Shown: positions 29,569 to 38,321, counted from the first letter of the stretch. The stretch is 64,000 bases of DNA from Prevotella sp. (GCA_017458125.1 JAFTGB010000048.1:1-64000); one strand, 5' to 3'. Notes: a model not told the origin generated them from the letters alone. Made by a program: numbers and translations.

Positions 29569-30339
29569 CTATTGCTGAATGATTACGCGTCCTTCTATCT
29601 CGGCATCAACCTCCTTGCCCTGACGGGTCATCTCGCGGAAGTAGTTCATGATGACGAAGCGCGAGTTGTTGCTCACGTCCTGCGGCGAGTTAATGTTGCG
29701 GCTCTGCTTGAAGGCATCCATCTTGTCGGTGCCACCGAGCAGGTAGTCGATGGTGACCACGCGATAGTCACGCTGCGGGTCTACAGACTGACCGCCCACG
29801 GTAGCACTCACCAACCGGCCGTCGGCGGTAATGACCAGTCGCACGGCATGGCTGACACCCTCGCCGCCCACACCGGCCATCTGGCGGAACAGCTCCATGA
29901 CGTCGGCCCCTGACAAGGTAGCGAAGGCTATCTTGTTCTCAAAGGGTGCAATGTCCAGCACGTCGCCGTACGTCACCTCGCCTTTAGGCAGGTCGGCGCG
30001 CACGCCACCCATGTTATAGACGCCGAAGTCCACCGTCTCGCCGTAGTCCTTCGATGCCCACACCATAATGTCAGCCAGCAGGTTCGACAGCGTACCCTCA
30101 GGCCGTTCAGCCGTCATGTACCTGGCCGAGCGGCCCACGACAGGCCCCATGATGCTGTCCACGACGTGTTTGTAAGGTTGCAGGAAGGTGGCTGCACGCT
30201 GGTCGGGATGACGGTCGTAGCGCGCGTCCACCACGATGCGGCTGCGCTGTATGGAGCCCACCTCGTAGCCGGAACGGCACGACGTGGCCATGCTGAGCAA
30301 CGCCAGCAGAGCCGCAATAGAAGTTTTCTTGTTCATCAT
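29569..30339 (-). CDS. 5'-nucleotidase, C-terminal domain lipoprotein
   Basis: A 256-residue lipoprotein (lipobox SMATSC, Cys at about 21). It matches only the C-terminal substrate-binding domain of 5'-nucleotidases: EGTLSNLLADIM, DFGVYNMGGVRADLP, GEVTYGDVLDIAPFENKIA and the YLLGGTDKM region. The catalytic domain is encoded by the next gene on the same strand. The order is C-terminal part first, so a simple frameshift of one ancestral gene does not explain it. This split form is found in other Bacteroidales, as far as I know. Confidence 0.92.
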   Translation of the reverse strand: MMNKKTSIAALLALLSMATSCRSGYEVGSIQRSRIVVDARYDRHPDQRAATFLQPYKHVVDSIMGPVVGRSARYMTAERPEGTLSNLLADIMVWASKDYGETVDFGVYNMGGVRADLPKGEVTYGDVLDIAPFENKIAFATLSGADVMELFRQMAGVGGEGVSHAVRLVITADGRLVSATVGGQSVDPQRDYRVVTIDYLLGGTDKMDAFKQSRNINSPQDVSNNSRFVIMNYFREMTRQGKEVDAEIEGRVIIQQ

Positions 30340-30358
30340 GCATTAGGATTTTGTGGCA

Positions 30359-30366
30359 CAAAGATA
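30359..30366 (-). promoter_or_regulatory. Promoter -7 box TATCTTTG of the 5'-nucleotidase pair
   Basis: It fits TAnnTTTG, 19 bases upstream of the ATG at 30339. Confidence 0.6.
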
Positions 30367-30429
30367 CAAAAAAAAACGCTTCCGGGCAAATTTTTCCACT
30401 TTAATATTTCATATTCCATTTATTTGTTG

Positions 30430-30437
30430 TACCTTTG
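30430..30437 (+). promoter_or_regulatory. rplS promoter -7 box TACCTTTG
   Basis: It fits TAnnTTTG, 98 bases upstream of the rplS ATG. Confidence 0.6.
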
Positions 30438-30535
30438 CACCCGCTTTTCGGCGTAATCGCTGGCAGGAAGTATCGAGAGGCCTGTTATGTTGCGTTGGAA
30501 CGATAACAACAACCATTTAAATAATCAAACTGAAA
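30438..30535 (+). promoter_or_regulatory. rplS leader, possible autoregulatory RNA
   Basis: An untranslated leader of about 95 bases with small hairpins: CCGC...GCG near its start, CAGG/CCTG, and GTTAT (30484-30488) with ATAAC (30503-30507) plus inner GTT/AAC pairs. Leaders of L19 genes in Flavobacteria and relatives have been proposed as L19-binding motifs; a match was not tested. Confidence 0.4.
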
Positions 30536-30904
30536 ATGGATTTAATCAAAGTTGCTGAAGAAGCATTTGCAACCGGCAAAAAGCACCCGGAGTTCAAAGC
30601 GGGTGACACGATTACTGTCGCTTACAAAATTATCGAGGGTTCAAAGGAGCGCATCCAGCTCTATCGTGGCGTGGTCATCAAGATCTGCGGCCATGGTGAC
30701 AAAAAGCGCTTCACTGTTCGCAAGATGTCCGGCACCGTGGGTGTGGAGCGTATCTTCCCCTACGAGTCGCCCAACATTGAGAGCATCGAGGTGAACAAGG
30801 TTGGTAAGGTTCGCCGCGCCAAGCTCTACTACCTGCGCAATCTCACCGGTAAGGCTGCCCGCATCAAGGAGAAGCGTTCCGGTGCCGTTGCCAACAAGGA
30901 TTAA
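30536..30904 (+). CDS. rplS: 50S ribosomal protein L19
   Basis: A 122-residue ribosomal protein of the large subunit located at the subunit interface. Family blocks are clear: [40 protein letters not shown] and SPNIESIEV, then RRAKLYYLR. The C-terminus extends a few charged residues beyond the core, as in other Bacteroidetes. It is transcribed alone from its own promoter through a long leader and ends at a bidirectional terminator. Confidence 0.98.
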   Translation: MDLIKVAEEAFATGKKHPEFKAGDTITVAYKIIEGSKERIQLYRGVVIKICGHGDKKRFTVRKMSGTVGVERIFPYESPNIESIEVNKVGKVRRAKLYYLRNLTGKAARIKEKRSGAVANKD

Positions 30905-30931
30905 GGCTCGGCGTGCTTTCCTGCACGACAT

Positions 30932-30971
30932 AAAAAAGAGACATCCCACACACTCAGGATGTCTCTTTTTT
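30932..30971. terminator. Bidirectional intrinsic terminator
   Basis: AAAAAAGAGACATCC and its complement (arms 30938-30946 and 30957-30965 with A and T runs outside) make a symmetric terminator serving rplS on the plus strand and the small gene 30954-31157 on the minus strand. The stop of the latter is in the loop. Confidence 0.9.
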
Positions 30972-31157
30972 ATGTTCCTTATGGCCGCCGTACACGGCCT
31001 CGCCACTCTCGCCATGCAAGGCGTCCTGAAACGAGTCCCAGTCCTGGAAGCCTGCCACCAGCGACAGCCTGTCCAGCGTCTTGCGGTTGGGCTTCTTCAG
31101 CAATTCGTGCTCCACAGCCTCTAACAGCTTGCGCAACGCATGTCTCTTTTTTTCCAT
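30954..31157 (-). CDS. Small conserved-looking helical protein, unknown function
   Basis: A 67-residue protein with a basic, helical N-terminus (KKRHALRKLLEAVEHELLKKP) and a central segment KTLDRLSLVAGFQDWDSF resembling a helix-turn-helix-like fold. The C-terminus is charged. I do not recognise the family. It is supported by its own promoter box, by coding-like codon use and by the terminator at its end. The promoter box lies only 8 bases from the ATG, so the mRNA is probably leaderless. Confidence 0.65.
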   Translation of the reverse strand: MEKKRHALRKLLEAVEHELLKKPNRKTLDRLSLVAGFQDWDSFQDALHGESGEAVYGGHKEHKKETS

Positions 31158-31165
31158 ATCGCGGG

Positions 31166-31173
31166 CAAAGGTA
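31166..31173 (-). promoter_or_regulatory. Promoter -7 box TACCTTTG
   Basis: It ends 8 bases before the ATG at 31157 of the 67-residue protein; a near-leaderless mRNA is predicted. Confidence 0.55.
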
Positions 31174-31217
31174 CAAAAAAGTTTAGAGTTTAAGGCTTAG
31201 AGTTTAGGGAAATTTTG

Positions 31218-31225
31218 TACCTTTG
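31218..31225 (+). promoter_or_regulatory. Promoter -7 box TACCTTTG
   Basis: It fits TAnnTTTG, 32 bases upstream of the AICAR transformylase ATG, diverging from the box at 31166-31173. Confidence 0.6.
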
Positions 31226-31257
31226 CAGACAAAACCTGATAAAACATAGTAAAGACA

Positions 31258-32445
31258 ATGAAAGAACTGCAGCTGAAGTACGGATGCAATCCGAACCAGA
31301 AGCCCTCGCGCATCTTCATGACAGAGGGCGAACTACCCATCGAAGTCATCAACGGCCGTCCCGGCTACATCAACTTCCTGGACGCACTGAACGCCTGGCA
31401 ACTGGTGAAAGAGCTGAAGGAGGCCACCGGACTGGCTGCCGCCGCCTCGTTCAAGCACGTCTCGCCTGCCGGTGCTGCCGTGGGACTGCCGCTGAGCGAC
31501 ACCCTGAAGAAGATTTACTTTGTCGACGACGTAGCGGGGCTGGACGAGAGTCCCGTGGCCTGCGCCTACGCCCGTGCCCGCGGCGCTGACCGCATGTCGA
31601 GCTACGGCGACTTTGTGGCGCTGAGCGACACCTGCGACAAGACGACGGCCCTGCTGCTGAAGCGCGAAGTGTCAGACGGCGTCATTGCCCCCGACTATAC
31701 CGACGAGGCCATCGAGATACTGAAAGACAAGCGCAAGGGGACATACAACGTCATCAAGATAGACCCCACGTACAAGCCTGAGCCCATAGAGCGCAAGCAG
31801 TGCTTTGGCGTGACCTTTGAACAGGGCCGCAACGAAATCCGGCTGGATGACCCCGCTCTGTTTGAGAACATACCCACGGAGAACAAGACGTTCACGAAGG
31901 AGGCTCGCCGCGACCTCATCATCGCACTCATCACACTGAAGTACACACAGTCGAACTCCGTGTGCTACGTCAAAGACGGACAGGCTATCGGCATAGGAGC
32001 TGGACAGCAGAGCCGCATCCACTGCACCCGACTGGCCGGCAACAAGGCTGACATCTGGTGGCTGCGCCAGCACCCGAAGGTGATGAGCCTGCCTTTCAAG
32101 GATGGCATTCGCCGCGCCGACCGCGACAACACCATAGATGTCTACATCTCGGAAGACGAGCATGACGACGTGCTGCGCGAAGGAGCATGGCAGCAGTTCT
32201 TCACCGAGAAGCCCGAGGTGCTGACGTTAGAAGAAAAGAAGGCATGGATAGCCCGGAACACGGGTGTAGCCCTTGGCTCGGACGCCTTCTTCCCCTTCGG
32301 CGACAACATTGAGCGTGCCCACAAGAGCGGTGTCGAGTATATTGCCCAGGCCGGCGGTTCCGTGCGCGACGACCATGTCATCATGACCTGCGACAAGTAC
32401 GGCATTGCCATGGCCTTCACCGGTGTTCGCCTGTTCCACCACTAA
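31258..32445 (+). CDS. Stand-alone AICAR formyltransferase
   Basis: A 395-residue enzyme for the penultimate step of IMP synthesis, transferring a formyl group from 10-formyl-THF to AICAR. It starts directly in the transformylase domain (LKYGCNPNQKPSRIF) and contains the signature SFKHVSPAGAAVG, the active-site Lys-His pair, YTQSNSVCYVKDGQAIGIGAGQQSR and GSDAFFPFGDNI. The N-terminal IMP cyclohydrolase domain of the usual bifunctional PurH is absent, so that activity must be elsewhere. The family is known from some other anaerobes. It may share a transcript with the small basic gene downstream. Confidence 0.92.
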   Translation: MKELQLKYGCNPNQKPSRIFMTEGELPIEVINGRPGYINFLDALNAWQLVKELKEATGLAAAASFKHVSPAGAAVGLPLSDTLKKIYFVDDVAGLDESPVACAYARARGADRMSSYGDFVALSDTCDKTTALLLKREVSDGVIAPDYTDEAIEILKDKRKGTYNVIKIDPTYKPEPIERKQCFGVTFEQGRNEIRLDDPALFENIPTENKTFTKEARRDLIIALITLKYTQSNSVCYVKDGQAIGIGAGQQSRIHCTRLAGNKADIWWLRQHPKVMSLPFKDGIRRADRDNTIDVYISEDEHDDVLREGAWQQFFTEKPEVLTLEEKKAWIARNTGVALGSDAFFPFGDNIERAHKSGVEYIAQAGGSVRDDHVIMTCDKYGIAMAFTGVRLFHH

Positions 32446-32451
32446 TTCTAA

Positions 32452-32475
32452 ATGAGAAATGAGTAATGAGTAAGG
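32452..32475 (+). repeat. Short heptad-like tract overlapping a start codon
   Basis: AATGAGAAATGAGTAATGAG lies just after the AICAR transformylase stop and runs into the ATG of the small gene at 32466. It is the same repeat type as at 19030-19171. Confidence 0.55.
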
Positions 32476-32663
32476 AAAGCGACTTCCAAGACATCTTGGT
32501 CAACGGCATCTCGTTCGGACGCGGCGGCGGACCGCGTAAGGAAGAGGACAAGGTGAAAACCAAGGCCAAGAAAAAGAAGTATATCACCGGTGCCCACGGC
32601 AGCGGCTCTGCCCGTCAGAAAGCCAAATACCGTGAGCAACGGGCTAACAGACATAAAAAATAA
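32466..32663 (+). CDS. Small basic protein, unknown function
   Basis: A 65-residue protein with an acidic-neutral start (SKESDFQDILVNGISFGRGG), a Lys-rich centre and a strongly basic C-terminus (SARQKAKYREQRANRHKK). It could bind nucleic acid or the ribosome, which is a guess from composition. Codon use with many C-ending codons is like that of neighbouring real genes. The start codon lies within a repeat tract, and the stop is 8 bases before the galactanase start. Confidence 0.6.
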   Translation: MSKESDFQDILVNGISFGRGGGPRKEEDKVKTKAKKKKYITGAHGSGSARQKAKYREQRANRHKK

Positions 32664-32670
32664 AAGCACT

Positions 32671-33933
32671 ATGATTAAAAAGACATTCATTCTCATCGCA
32701 TTCGTCACCAGTTCGCTGCTGCTCTCAGCACAGAAATACGTGGGCGGCGACATCTCTCTGCTGCCTACTTACGAGGAACACGGAGCAAAATACTTGGACA
32801 AAGACGGAAATGCCATCACGGGCGGCATGCTGAACTACATGAAAGCTCAGGGCTGGAACGCCATGCGCGTCCGACTGTTTGTAGACCCGTCAAAAGCATC
32901 GGCTGCACACAAAGGCGAGGGCGTGCGCCAGGATTTGGCCTACGTCAAGGCTTTAGGCAAGCAGATTAAGGATGCGGGGTTACAGTTTATGCTGGACTTC
33001 CACTACAGCGACACATGGACTGACCCCGGCAAACACTCGACACCAAGCAGTTGGACGAGCACCGACCCCGACGTGCTGGCGCAGACACTGTACCAGTACA
33101 CCAAGGACTGTCTGGACGAACTGAACAAAGCCGGAGCAACACCTGACTTCGTACAGCCTGGCAACGAGATTACCTACGGCATGCTGTGGCCTACGGGTCA
33201 CTGCTACCCTGACGGCGGCAACTACGGCAGCGGCACATTCGCCAACTTCGCCAAATACCTGACGGCAGGCATCAAGGCCATCCGCGAGGTGTGCCCAAAA
33301 GCCAAGGTGGTGGTGCAGACGGAACTGAGCAAGGCACAGAATGTGACCAACTTCTACAAGACGCTCAAACAGTTCACCAACGACTACGACGTGATAGGCC
33401 TGAGCTACTACCCTTACTACCACGGCACGCTGAACACACTGAACAGCCTGCTGAACACATTGGAGGCAGCATATCCCGACAAGAAGATACAAATTGTGGA
33501 GACGGGCTACTACCATGCGTGGTATCCAGACAACGCCACCTTCCCCATCAGCACCTTCCCCAAGTGGCCTGCCACGGACGACGGACAGCTGCAGTTCACG
33601 AAGGACCTGATAGCAACGCTCAACCAGCATACCAGCGTGGACGGCTTGTACTGGTGGTTCCCCGAGGCCAACGAGTACGGACTGAATTGGGAGACGCAAC
33701 GCGTCACCGACAACTGGTACAATGCCAGCCTCTTCGACAACCAGACGGGCAAGGCCATGCAGGCACTCTATGAGCTGAAAACCTTTGCCCCCGAGGGCAC
33801 AGGCATCGAAGCAGTGCAGGCTGCCGGTGCAACCGACAAGCACTGGTACACGTTAGACGGACGAAGCCTCAGCGACAAACCTGCCACCAAAGGCATCTAC
33901 ATCCACGGGAGCCACAAGGTGGTTGTGCGATAA
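32671..33933 (+). CDS. Arabinogalactan endo-beta-1,4-galactanase, GH53
   Basis: A 420-residue secreted enzyme that cuts beta-1,4-galactan side chains of pectin. After the signal (MIKKTFILIAFVTSSLLLSA) the GH53 barrel begins GGDISLLPTYEEHG. MRVRLFVDP, MLDFHYSDTWTDPGKHS and the acid/base Glu in FVQPGNEITYGMLWP are present, with the nucleophile Glu in IQIVETGYYHAW. The C-terminal 30 residues (WYTLDGRSLSDKPATKGIYI) match a tail common on Prevotella secreted proteins and may be a sorting or anchoring signal. Start 32671 was chosen for the signal peptide; the longer frame would overlap the small gene upstream. Confidence 0.95.
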   Translation: MIKKTFILIAFVTSSLLLSAQKYVGGDISLLPTYEEHGAKYLDKDGNAITGGMLNYMKAQGWNAMRVRLFVDPSKASAAHKGEGVRQDLAYVKALGKQIKDAGLQFMLDFHYSDTWTDPGKHSTPSSWTSTDPDVLAQTLYQYTKDCLDELNKAGATPDFVQPGNEITYGMLWPTGHCYPDGGNYGSGTFANFAKYLTAGIKAIREVCPKAKVVVQTELSKAQNVTNFYKTLKQFTNDYDVIGLSYYPYYHGTLNTLNSLLNTLEAAYPDKKIQIVETGYYHAWYPDNATFPISTFPKWPATDDGQLQFTKDLIATLNQHTSVDGLYWWFPEANEYGLNWETQRVTDNWYNASLFDNQTGKAMQALYELKTFAPEGTGIEAVQAAGATDKHWYTLDGRSLSDKPATKGIYIHGSHKVVVR

Positions 33934-33966
33934 CGATAACGAATACGATAACGAAAACGAAAACAG
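33932..33966 (+). repeat. Hexanucleotide repeat after the galactanase gene
   Basis: GATAACG and GAAAACG repeats (period about 6) follow the stop codon and resemble those at 26236-26289. Confidence 0.6.
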
Positions 33967-33989
33967 GAGGTTGCCCCTCCTGTTTTTTT
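33963..33989. terminator. Intrinsic terminator, probably bidirectional
   Basis: ACAGGAGG (33963-33970) pairs with CCTCCTGT (33976-33983) and seven Ts follow on the plus strand; the minus strand gives TTTTCGTTTTCG. It separates the galactanase gene from the converging efflux operon. Confidence 0.85.
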
Positions 33990-35115
33990 ATTCCTTAATA
34001 TCGGTAATCATTTCCGGTCCTCGCACCTTGTCCTTGGGTGTGAGACCTTTCTTGATTTCAATGTTCACCCCGTCGGAGAGACCTGTCGACACAGGGCGGC
34101 GCACATACTGCTTAGCTCCGGCAGAGCCTGTGAGCACATAGACGAAGGTGGAGTCGCCACTGAACTCAATAGCACTCTCAGGTATGGTGAGGGCTTTCTG
34201 CACCTCTGCCAGCACGATTTCAGCATTGGCCGAATAGCCGGAACGGAGCGTACCGCCCTTGACCGTCGACGAAGCGTCAGGCACACGGACGGCGGCCTTG
34301 ATTTCAAACTGGTTGGCACCGTTGCTCTCTACAGCCTTGGGCGACACGTACTCCAAGGCGGCGTCGAACTTCAGGTCTTGCAGCGCACCGACAGTAATCT
34401 TCATCGGCATGCCCTCCACCAGCTGTCCTACCTCCGTCTCGTCAATATTGCCACGGAAGATAAGGTCGTTCATGTTGGCCACCGAAGCAATGGTCGTACC
34501 GTCGTTAAACGTGTTGCTGAGAATAACGGAGTTGCCCACCTTGACAGGAATGTCAAGGATAACGCCACTGATGGTTGAGCGCACCAGCGTTGACGAAGCT
34601 GAAGCGTTAGACTTCGAGACACCGTCGCGCACCACCTGCAAGGCGTCCTGTGCTGCCGTCACCTCCTCCTTGGCCTGATGTAGCTTCTGACGCATCTTCT
34701 CGTACTCGTCGGCAGACACCAACTGCTTGTCGTAGAGTTTCTGCAAGCGGTCATAGTCTATCCGGGCTTGCTGCAGGTTGATGTCAGCCAGACGCACACG
34801 GGCCTCGGCCGAGGAGAGCTGTCCCATGTCGGGGATGACCTTCACCTTGGCAATGACCTCGCCTTGTTGCACCAGCTGGCCCGGCTCTTTCAGCAGCTGG
34901 GTGATGATGCCTGAAATCTGGGGTTTGACATTCACCTCATTGCGCGGTTCTATCTTACCCGTGATGATGGTGGTCTTGCGCACATCATTCAGTGTGGGAG
35001 AGAACTCCTGATAAACGGTCTCCTTCGGTTGGCTCTTCTGCCACAGGAAGACGAAGGTGCCAATGAACACCAACGCAATAATGGCTGCTACAATCAGTTT
35101 GCTGTACTTTCTCAT
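33988..35115 (-). CDS. Efflux adaptor, MacA/HlyD type
   Basis: A 375-residue periplasmic adaptor (membrane fusion protein). An N-terminal membrane anchor (LIVAAIIALVFIGTFVFLW) is followed by a lipoyl-like domain (GKIEPRNEVNVKPQISGII, QLVQQGEVIAKV), an alpha-helical hairpin (about 100-165), a second lipoyl half and a beta-barrel domain. It links two FtsX-type permeases and an ABC ATPase, encoded directly upstream, to an outer-membrane channel that is not in this window. The start at 35115 was chosen at the anchor; the longer frame overlaps the permease gene. Confidence 0.92.
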   Translation of the reverse strand: MRKYSKLIVAAIIALVFIGTFVFLWQKSQPKETVYQEFSPTLNDVRKTTIITGKIEPRNEVNVKPQISGIITQLLKEPGQLVQQGEVIAKVKVIPDMGQLSSAEARVRLADINLQQARIDYDRLQKLYDKQLVSADEYEKMRQKLHQAKEEVTAAQDALQVVRDGVSKSNASASSTLVRSTISGVILDIPVKVGNSVILSNTFNDGTTIASVANMNDLIFRGNIDETEVGQLVEGMPMKITVGALQDLKFDAALEYVSPKAVESNGANQFEIKAAVRVPDASSTVKGGTLRSGYSANAEIVLAEVQKALTIPESAIEFSGDSTFVYVLTGSAGAKQYVRRPVSTGLSDGVNIEIKKGLTPKDKVRGPEMITDIKE

Positions 35116-35140
35116 ATTCTTTCGTTTATTTTTATTTCGA

Positions 35141-36397
35141 TTATTCGTCACGCATGGCGTCGACAGGTTTAATGGACATGGCACGGGCAGCAGGAGCCAG
35201 ACCGGCCAACACACCCATGGCGGAAACAACAAGAGCGGCAAAGAGGGCCGTCCAGAAACCCACCTGGAAGTGAGCCGCCAGAATGCCATCCTCGGTGTTG
35301 CCTAACTCCAGCATCTGGAGTACCAGCACACCGAAAAGGATGCCAGACATGCCTGCCACCAAGGTCAGCACCACACTCTCGGAGATGATTTGCGAGAGTA
35401 TCATCCGCGGCGTAGCACCTATGGCACGGCGTATGCCTATCTCCGTAGTACGCTCGCGCACGGTCACCATCATGATGTTCGACACACCGATGGCACCCGC
35501 CAGCAGCGTGCCGAGTCCAACCAGCCAGATAAGGAAGTTGACACCACGGAAGAGGTTGTCGAGCAGTTGGAACAGCACCTCGGTATTGAACACCATGACA
35601 CCCTGCTCGTCTTGAGGGTCGATGTAGTGTGCACGGGCTACCGTCTCGCGGATGCGGGGAGCCAGACGACTCATAACGACCCCGCTGCGCCCGGTGACGG
35701 CTATCATGTCCACCTCGTTGCCACGGTTGTAGGTCTGCTGTACCAATGTCAGCGGCAGCGTCACCTTTTCTTCCGCACGTCCGTTGAAGTTCATGCCGCC
35801 ACTGGCGTTGTAGTCAACACCGATGACCTCATAGTAGGTGGAGTCGATGCGAATGCTCTTGCCGCAAGGGTCGCCTCCGTCCTTGAACAGGTCCTTATAG
35901 ACTTTCTTACCTAACACACAGACCTTGCGGTGCTGGTGCAGGTCCATCTCGTTGATGTAGCGGCCATAGTACATGCGTGGTGCCACAATGTCGGCAAAGT
36001 CGGGCGTGACACCCTGAATGCGGGGCTGAGTCTTCTGGTCGCCGTAATAGGCGGTGTTCGACATTCCCCAAGTGCCATACAATACGGGGGCTACGGCGTC
36101 AAGTTCAGGCACGCGCTGGCGAAGGCGTTCAATGTCCTTATAGTCCATGGCCCACCAGCGGCCTTTTCGGAATCCCTTGTAGGGTTTGCTGGTCTGCTGT
36201 GCCCAGATGAAGGTGGTGTTCTGGGCGAATCCTTCGAAGTTCTTGTTCAGCATTTCCTTCAATCCCTGGCCTCCCCCTATCAGTGCTACGAGCATGAATA
36301 CGCCCCAGAACACGCCGAAGCCCGTCAGGAACGAGCGCGACTTGTTGCGGGTCAATGTATCCAGTATCTCGCGGTATGAGTCAATGTCTATTTTCAT
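35141..36397 (-). CDS. MacB-type ABC permease, first copy
   Basis: A 418-residue permease of the MacB/FtsX type: an N-terminal transmembrane helix (about 22-45), a large periplasmic MacB-PCD domain, and three C-terminal helices (about 285-400) with VRERTTEIGIRRAIGA, the cytoplasmic coupling motif. The ATPase is a separate gene rather than fused as in E. coli MacB. Its start is 3 bases after the stop of a second permease of the same type, so the pair probably forms a heterodimer. Confidence 0.92.
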   Translation of the reverse strand: MKIDIDSYREILDTLTRNKSRSFLTGFGVFWGVFMLVALIGGGQGLKEMLNKNFEGFAQNTTFIWAQQTSKPYKGFRKGRWWAMDYKDIERLRQRVPELDAVAPVLYGTWGMSNTAYYGDQKTQPRIQGVTPDFADIVAPRMYYGRYINEMDLHQHRKVCVLGKKVYKDLFKDGGDPCGKSIRIDSTYYEVIGVDYNASGGMNFNGRAEEKVTLPLTLVQQTYNRGNEVDMIAVTGRSGVVMSRLAPRIRETVARAHYIDPQDEQGVMVFNTEVLFQLLDNLFRGVNFLIWLVGLGTLLAGAIGVSNIMMVTVRERTTEIGIRRAIGATPRMILSQIISESVVLTLVAGMSGILFGVLVLQMLELGNTEDGILAAHFQVGFWTALFAALVVSAMGVLAGLAPAARAMSIKPVDAMRDE

Positions 36398-36400
36398 GGG

Positions 36401-37654
36401 TCAATCTGCTCTTAATGCCTCTATGGGGCGTATTCGGCTGGCCTTGAAAGCGGGGATGAGTCCGGCGATGGTACCAGCGATGACCATCACCAGCGTAGCT
36501 TCTATACACACGTCGAGTCCCACGGTGGGGTCGACGAACATAGTGGCTTGGAAGAGGCCCGTGTCAATGGTGTCATGGCCTAACGTGGCATCCATGTACT
36601 CATTGGCCACCACGCCTAACACCATGCCGATGTAGCCGAAGAAGGTAGTAATGATGACACTCTCGACGATGATGAGGCGCAGGATGCTCCAGGGCTTGGC
36701 CCCGATGGCCTTGCGGATGCCAAACTCATGGGTGCGCTCCTTAACGGTGATGAGCATGATGTTCGACACGCCCACGATGCCTGACAACAAAGTAAAAAGT
36801 CCCACTATCCACAACGCTGTACGGATGATGCTGATGCCTTCCTCCATCTGCATGTTCTGCGTGTAACGATTCCACAGCCAGATGCTACTCTCGTCTTCAG
36901 GATGTGCCTGATGGTTGGCGTTCAGCCGCTGACGATAGCTGCGCTCAAACTGCTCGTTGTCCGCCTCTGTGGTCAGCCCGTGGAAGGTAAACTCTATACT
37001 GCCCGCGTCGTCGGTATTGGCTCCGAAGATGCTCTTGATGGCCGAATAGGAAGAGAAGGCTTCTGACGAACCACTCTCCTCATCTTTATAAATGCCAACC
37101 ACCTTGAAGGCGAAATTGCCCACCTTGACATACCTACCCAACAGGGTCTTGTAGTCTTTGGGCGCCAACTCCTTGGCTTGCTTGTTGCTCAACACAAGCA
37201 CTTTACGTTTCTCCTTCAGGTCTATGGTGTTTATAAAGCGACCGTAGAGCAGCTCCATCTTGTCTATCTTCGTATGGTTGGGATAGACACCTGTTACTTC
37301 CGTACTGATGTACTCTTCGCCGTTGCTGATGGTGACACTTGCACCGTACTGTGCGCCCACCTCGTCTACGACATCTCTGAACTCACCACCCGTCGTATTG
37401 ATGTCGCGCGTCTGCAAGCGGATGTTCCTGCCCTCCTTCAGTCCTTGATAGGCTTTCGAGGTGCGACCGCCAAATACCATCATCGAATTGGAAAGGAAAC
37501 GCGCCGACTGCCGCAGCTGGGCATTGATAAGACCGTTGCCAGCCCCCAGCAGCACGATGAGCATGAAGATGCCCCACGCCACAGCGAAGCCCGTCAGTGC
37601 CGTACGCAGCTTATTGCGCCGCGCTGTCTGCCATATTTCCTTCAATAACTCCAT
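36401..37654 (-). CDS. MacB-type ABC permease, second copy
   Basis: A 417-residue permease with the same architecture as its neighbour: one N-terminal helix (FAVAWGIFMLIVLLGAG), a periplasmic domain and three C-terminal helices with VKERTHEFGIRKAIGA. The ATG at 37654 overlaps the end of the ATPase gene by 44 bases, which suggests tight translational coupling. The longer frame to 37693 would overlap even more. The transport substrate (lipid, peptide or drug) cannot be told from sequence. Confidence 0.92.
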   Translation of the reverse strand: MELLKEIWQTARRNKLRTALTGFAVAWGIFMLIVLLGAGNGLINAQLRQSARFLSNSMMVFGGRTSKAYQGLKEGRNIRLQTRDINTTGGEFRDVVDEVGAQYGASVTISNGEEYISTEVTGVYPNHTKIDKMELLYGRFINTIDLKEKRKVLVLSNKQAKELAPKDYKTLLGRYVKVGNFAFKVVGIYKDEESGSSEAFSSYSAIKSIFGANTDDAGSIEFTFHGLTTEADNEQFERSYRQRLNANHQAHPEDESSIWLWNRYTQNMQMEEGISIIRTALWIVGLFTLLSGIVGVSNIMLITVKERTHEFGIRKAIGAKPWSILRLIIVESVIITTFFGYIGMVLGVVANEYMDATLGHDTIDTGLFQATMFVDPTVGLDVCIEATLVMVIAGTIAGLIPAFKASRIRPIEALRAD

Positions 37655-38297
37655 CCTTGATACGTATGATGCGGTTGGTTTGTTCGGCCACATTAGGGTC
37701 GTGGGTAACGATAATCTGGGTGATACCCTCGTCGCTGTTCAACTGCTTCAGCAACTGCATCACCTCTACCGACGTCTTTGAGTCAAGAGCACCGGTAGGC
37801 TCGTCAGCCAGAATAATCTGGGGTTTGGTAATCAGGGCACGAGCAATGGCTACGCGCTGTCGCTGTCCACCGGAAAGTTCGTTGGGATAGTGCTCGGCCC
37901 AGTCCAACAGTCCTAAGCGTTCCAGGTACTCCAACGCCATCTGATGACGCTTGCGCCTGTTCACTCCCTGATAGAACAATGGCAGCTCCACGTTCTCCAC
38001 CGCCGTCTTGAACGAGATGAGGTTGAACGACTGGAAGATGAAACCTATCATGTGGTTACGGTACTCAGCAGCCTTCGTCTCCGAGAGGTCCCAAATGGGT
38101 ACACCTGCCAGCTCATAGGTTCCGCTGTCGTAATTGTCAAGAATACCTAATATATTTAATAAGGTGGACTTGCCTGAGCCCGAAGCCCCCATAATACTGA
38201 CAAACTCACCTTTATGGATATCGAGTGTGATACCCTTCAGTACATGCAGGGGCTGTGCTCCCTGATAAGTCTTGTGGACGTCTTTTAAATGTATCAT
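37611..38297 (-). CDS. ABC transporter ATP-binding protein (MacB/LolD type)
   Basis: A 228-residue ATPase with GASGSGKST (Walker A), the Q-loop GFIFQSFNLI, signature LSGGQRQRVAIARAL, Walker B ILADEPTGALD and the switch His in IIVTHDPNVAEQT. This is the type that works with FtsX-like permeases in mechanotransmission transporters. The ATG at 38297 was preferred to a GTG three codons upstream. It lies 24 bases after nadK and overlaps the permease downstream by 44 bases. Confidence 0.94.
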   Translation of the reverse strand: MIHLKDVHKTYQGAQPLHVLKGITLDIHKGEFVSIMGASGSGKSTLLNILGILDNYDSGTYELAGVPIWDLSETKAAEYRNHMIGFIFQSFNLISFKTAVENVELPLFYQGVNRRKRHQMALEYLERLGLLDWAEHYPNELSGGQRQRVAIARALITKPQIILADEPTGALDSKTSVEVMQLLKQLNSDEGITQIIVTHDPNVAEQTNRIIRIKDGVIEGNMADSAAQ

Positions 38298-38321
38298 TTC
38301 TATCACGACAAAAAATACAAG

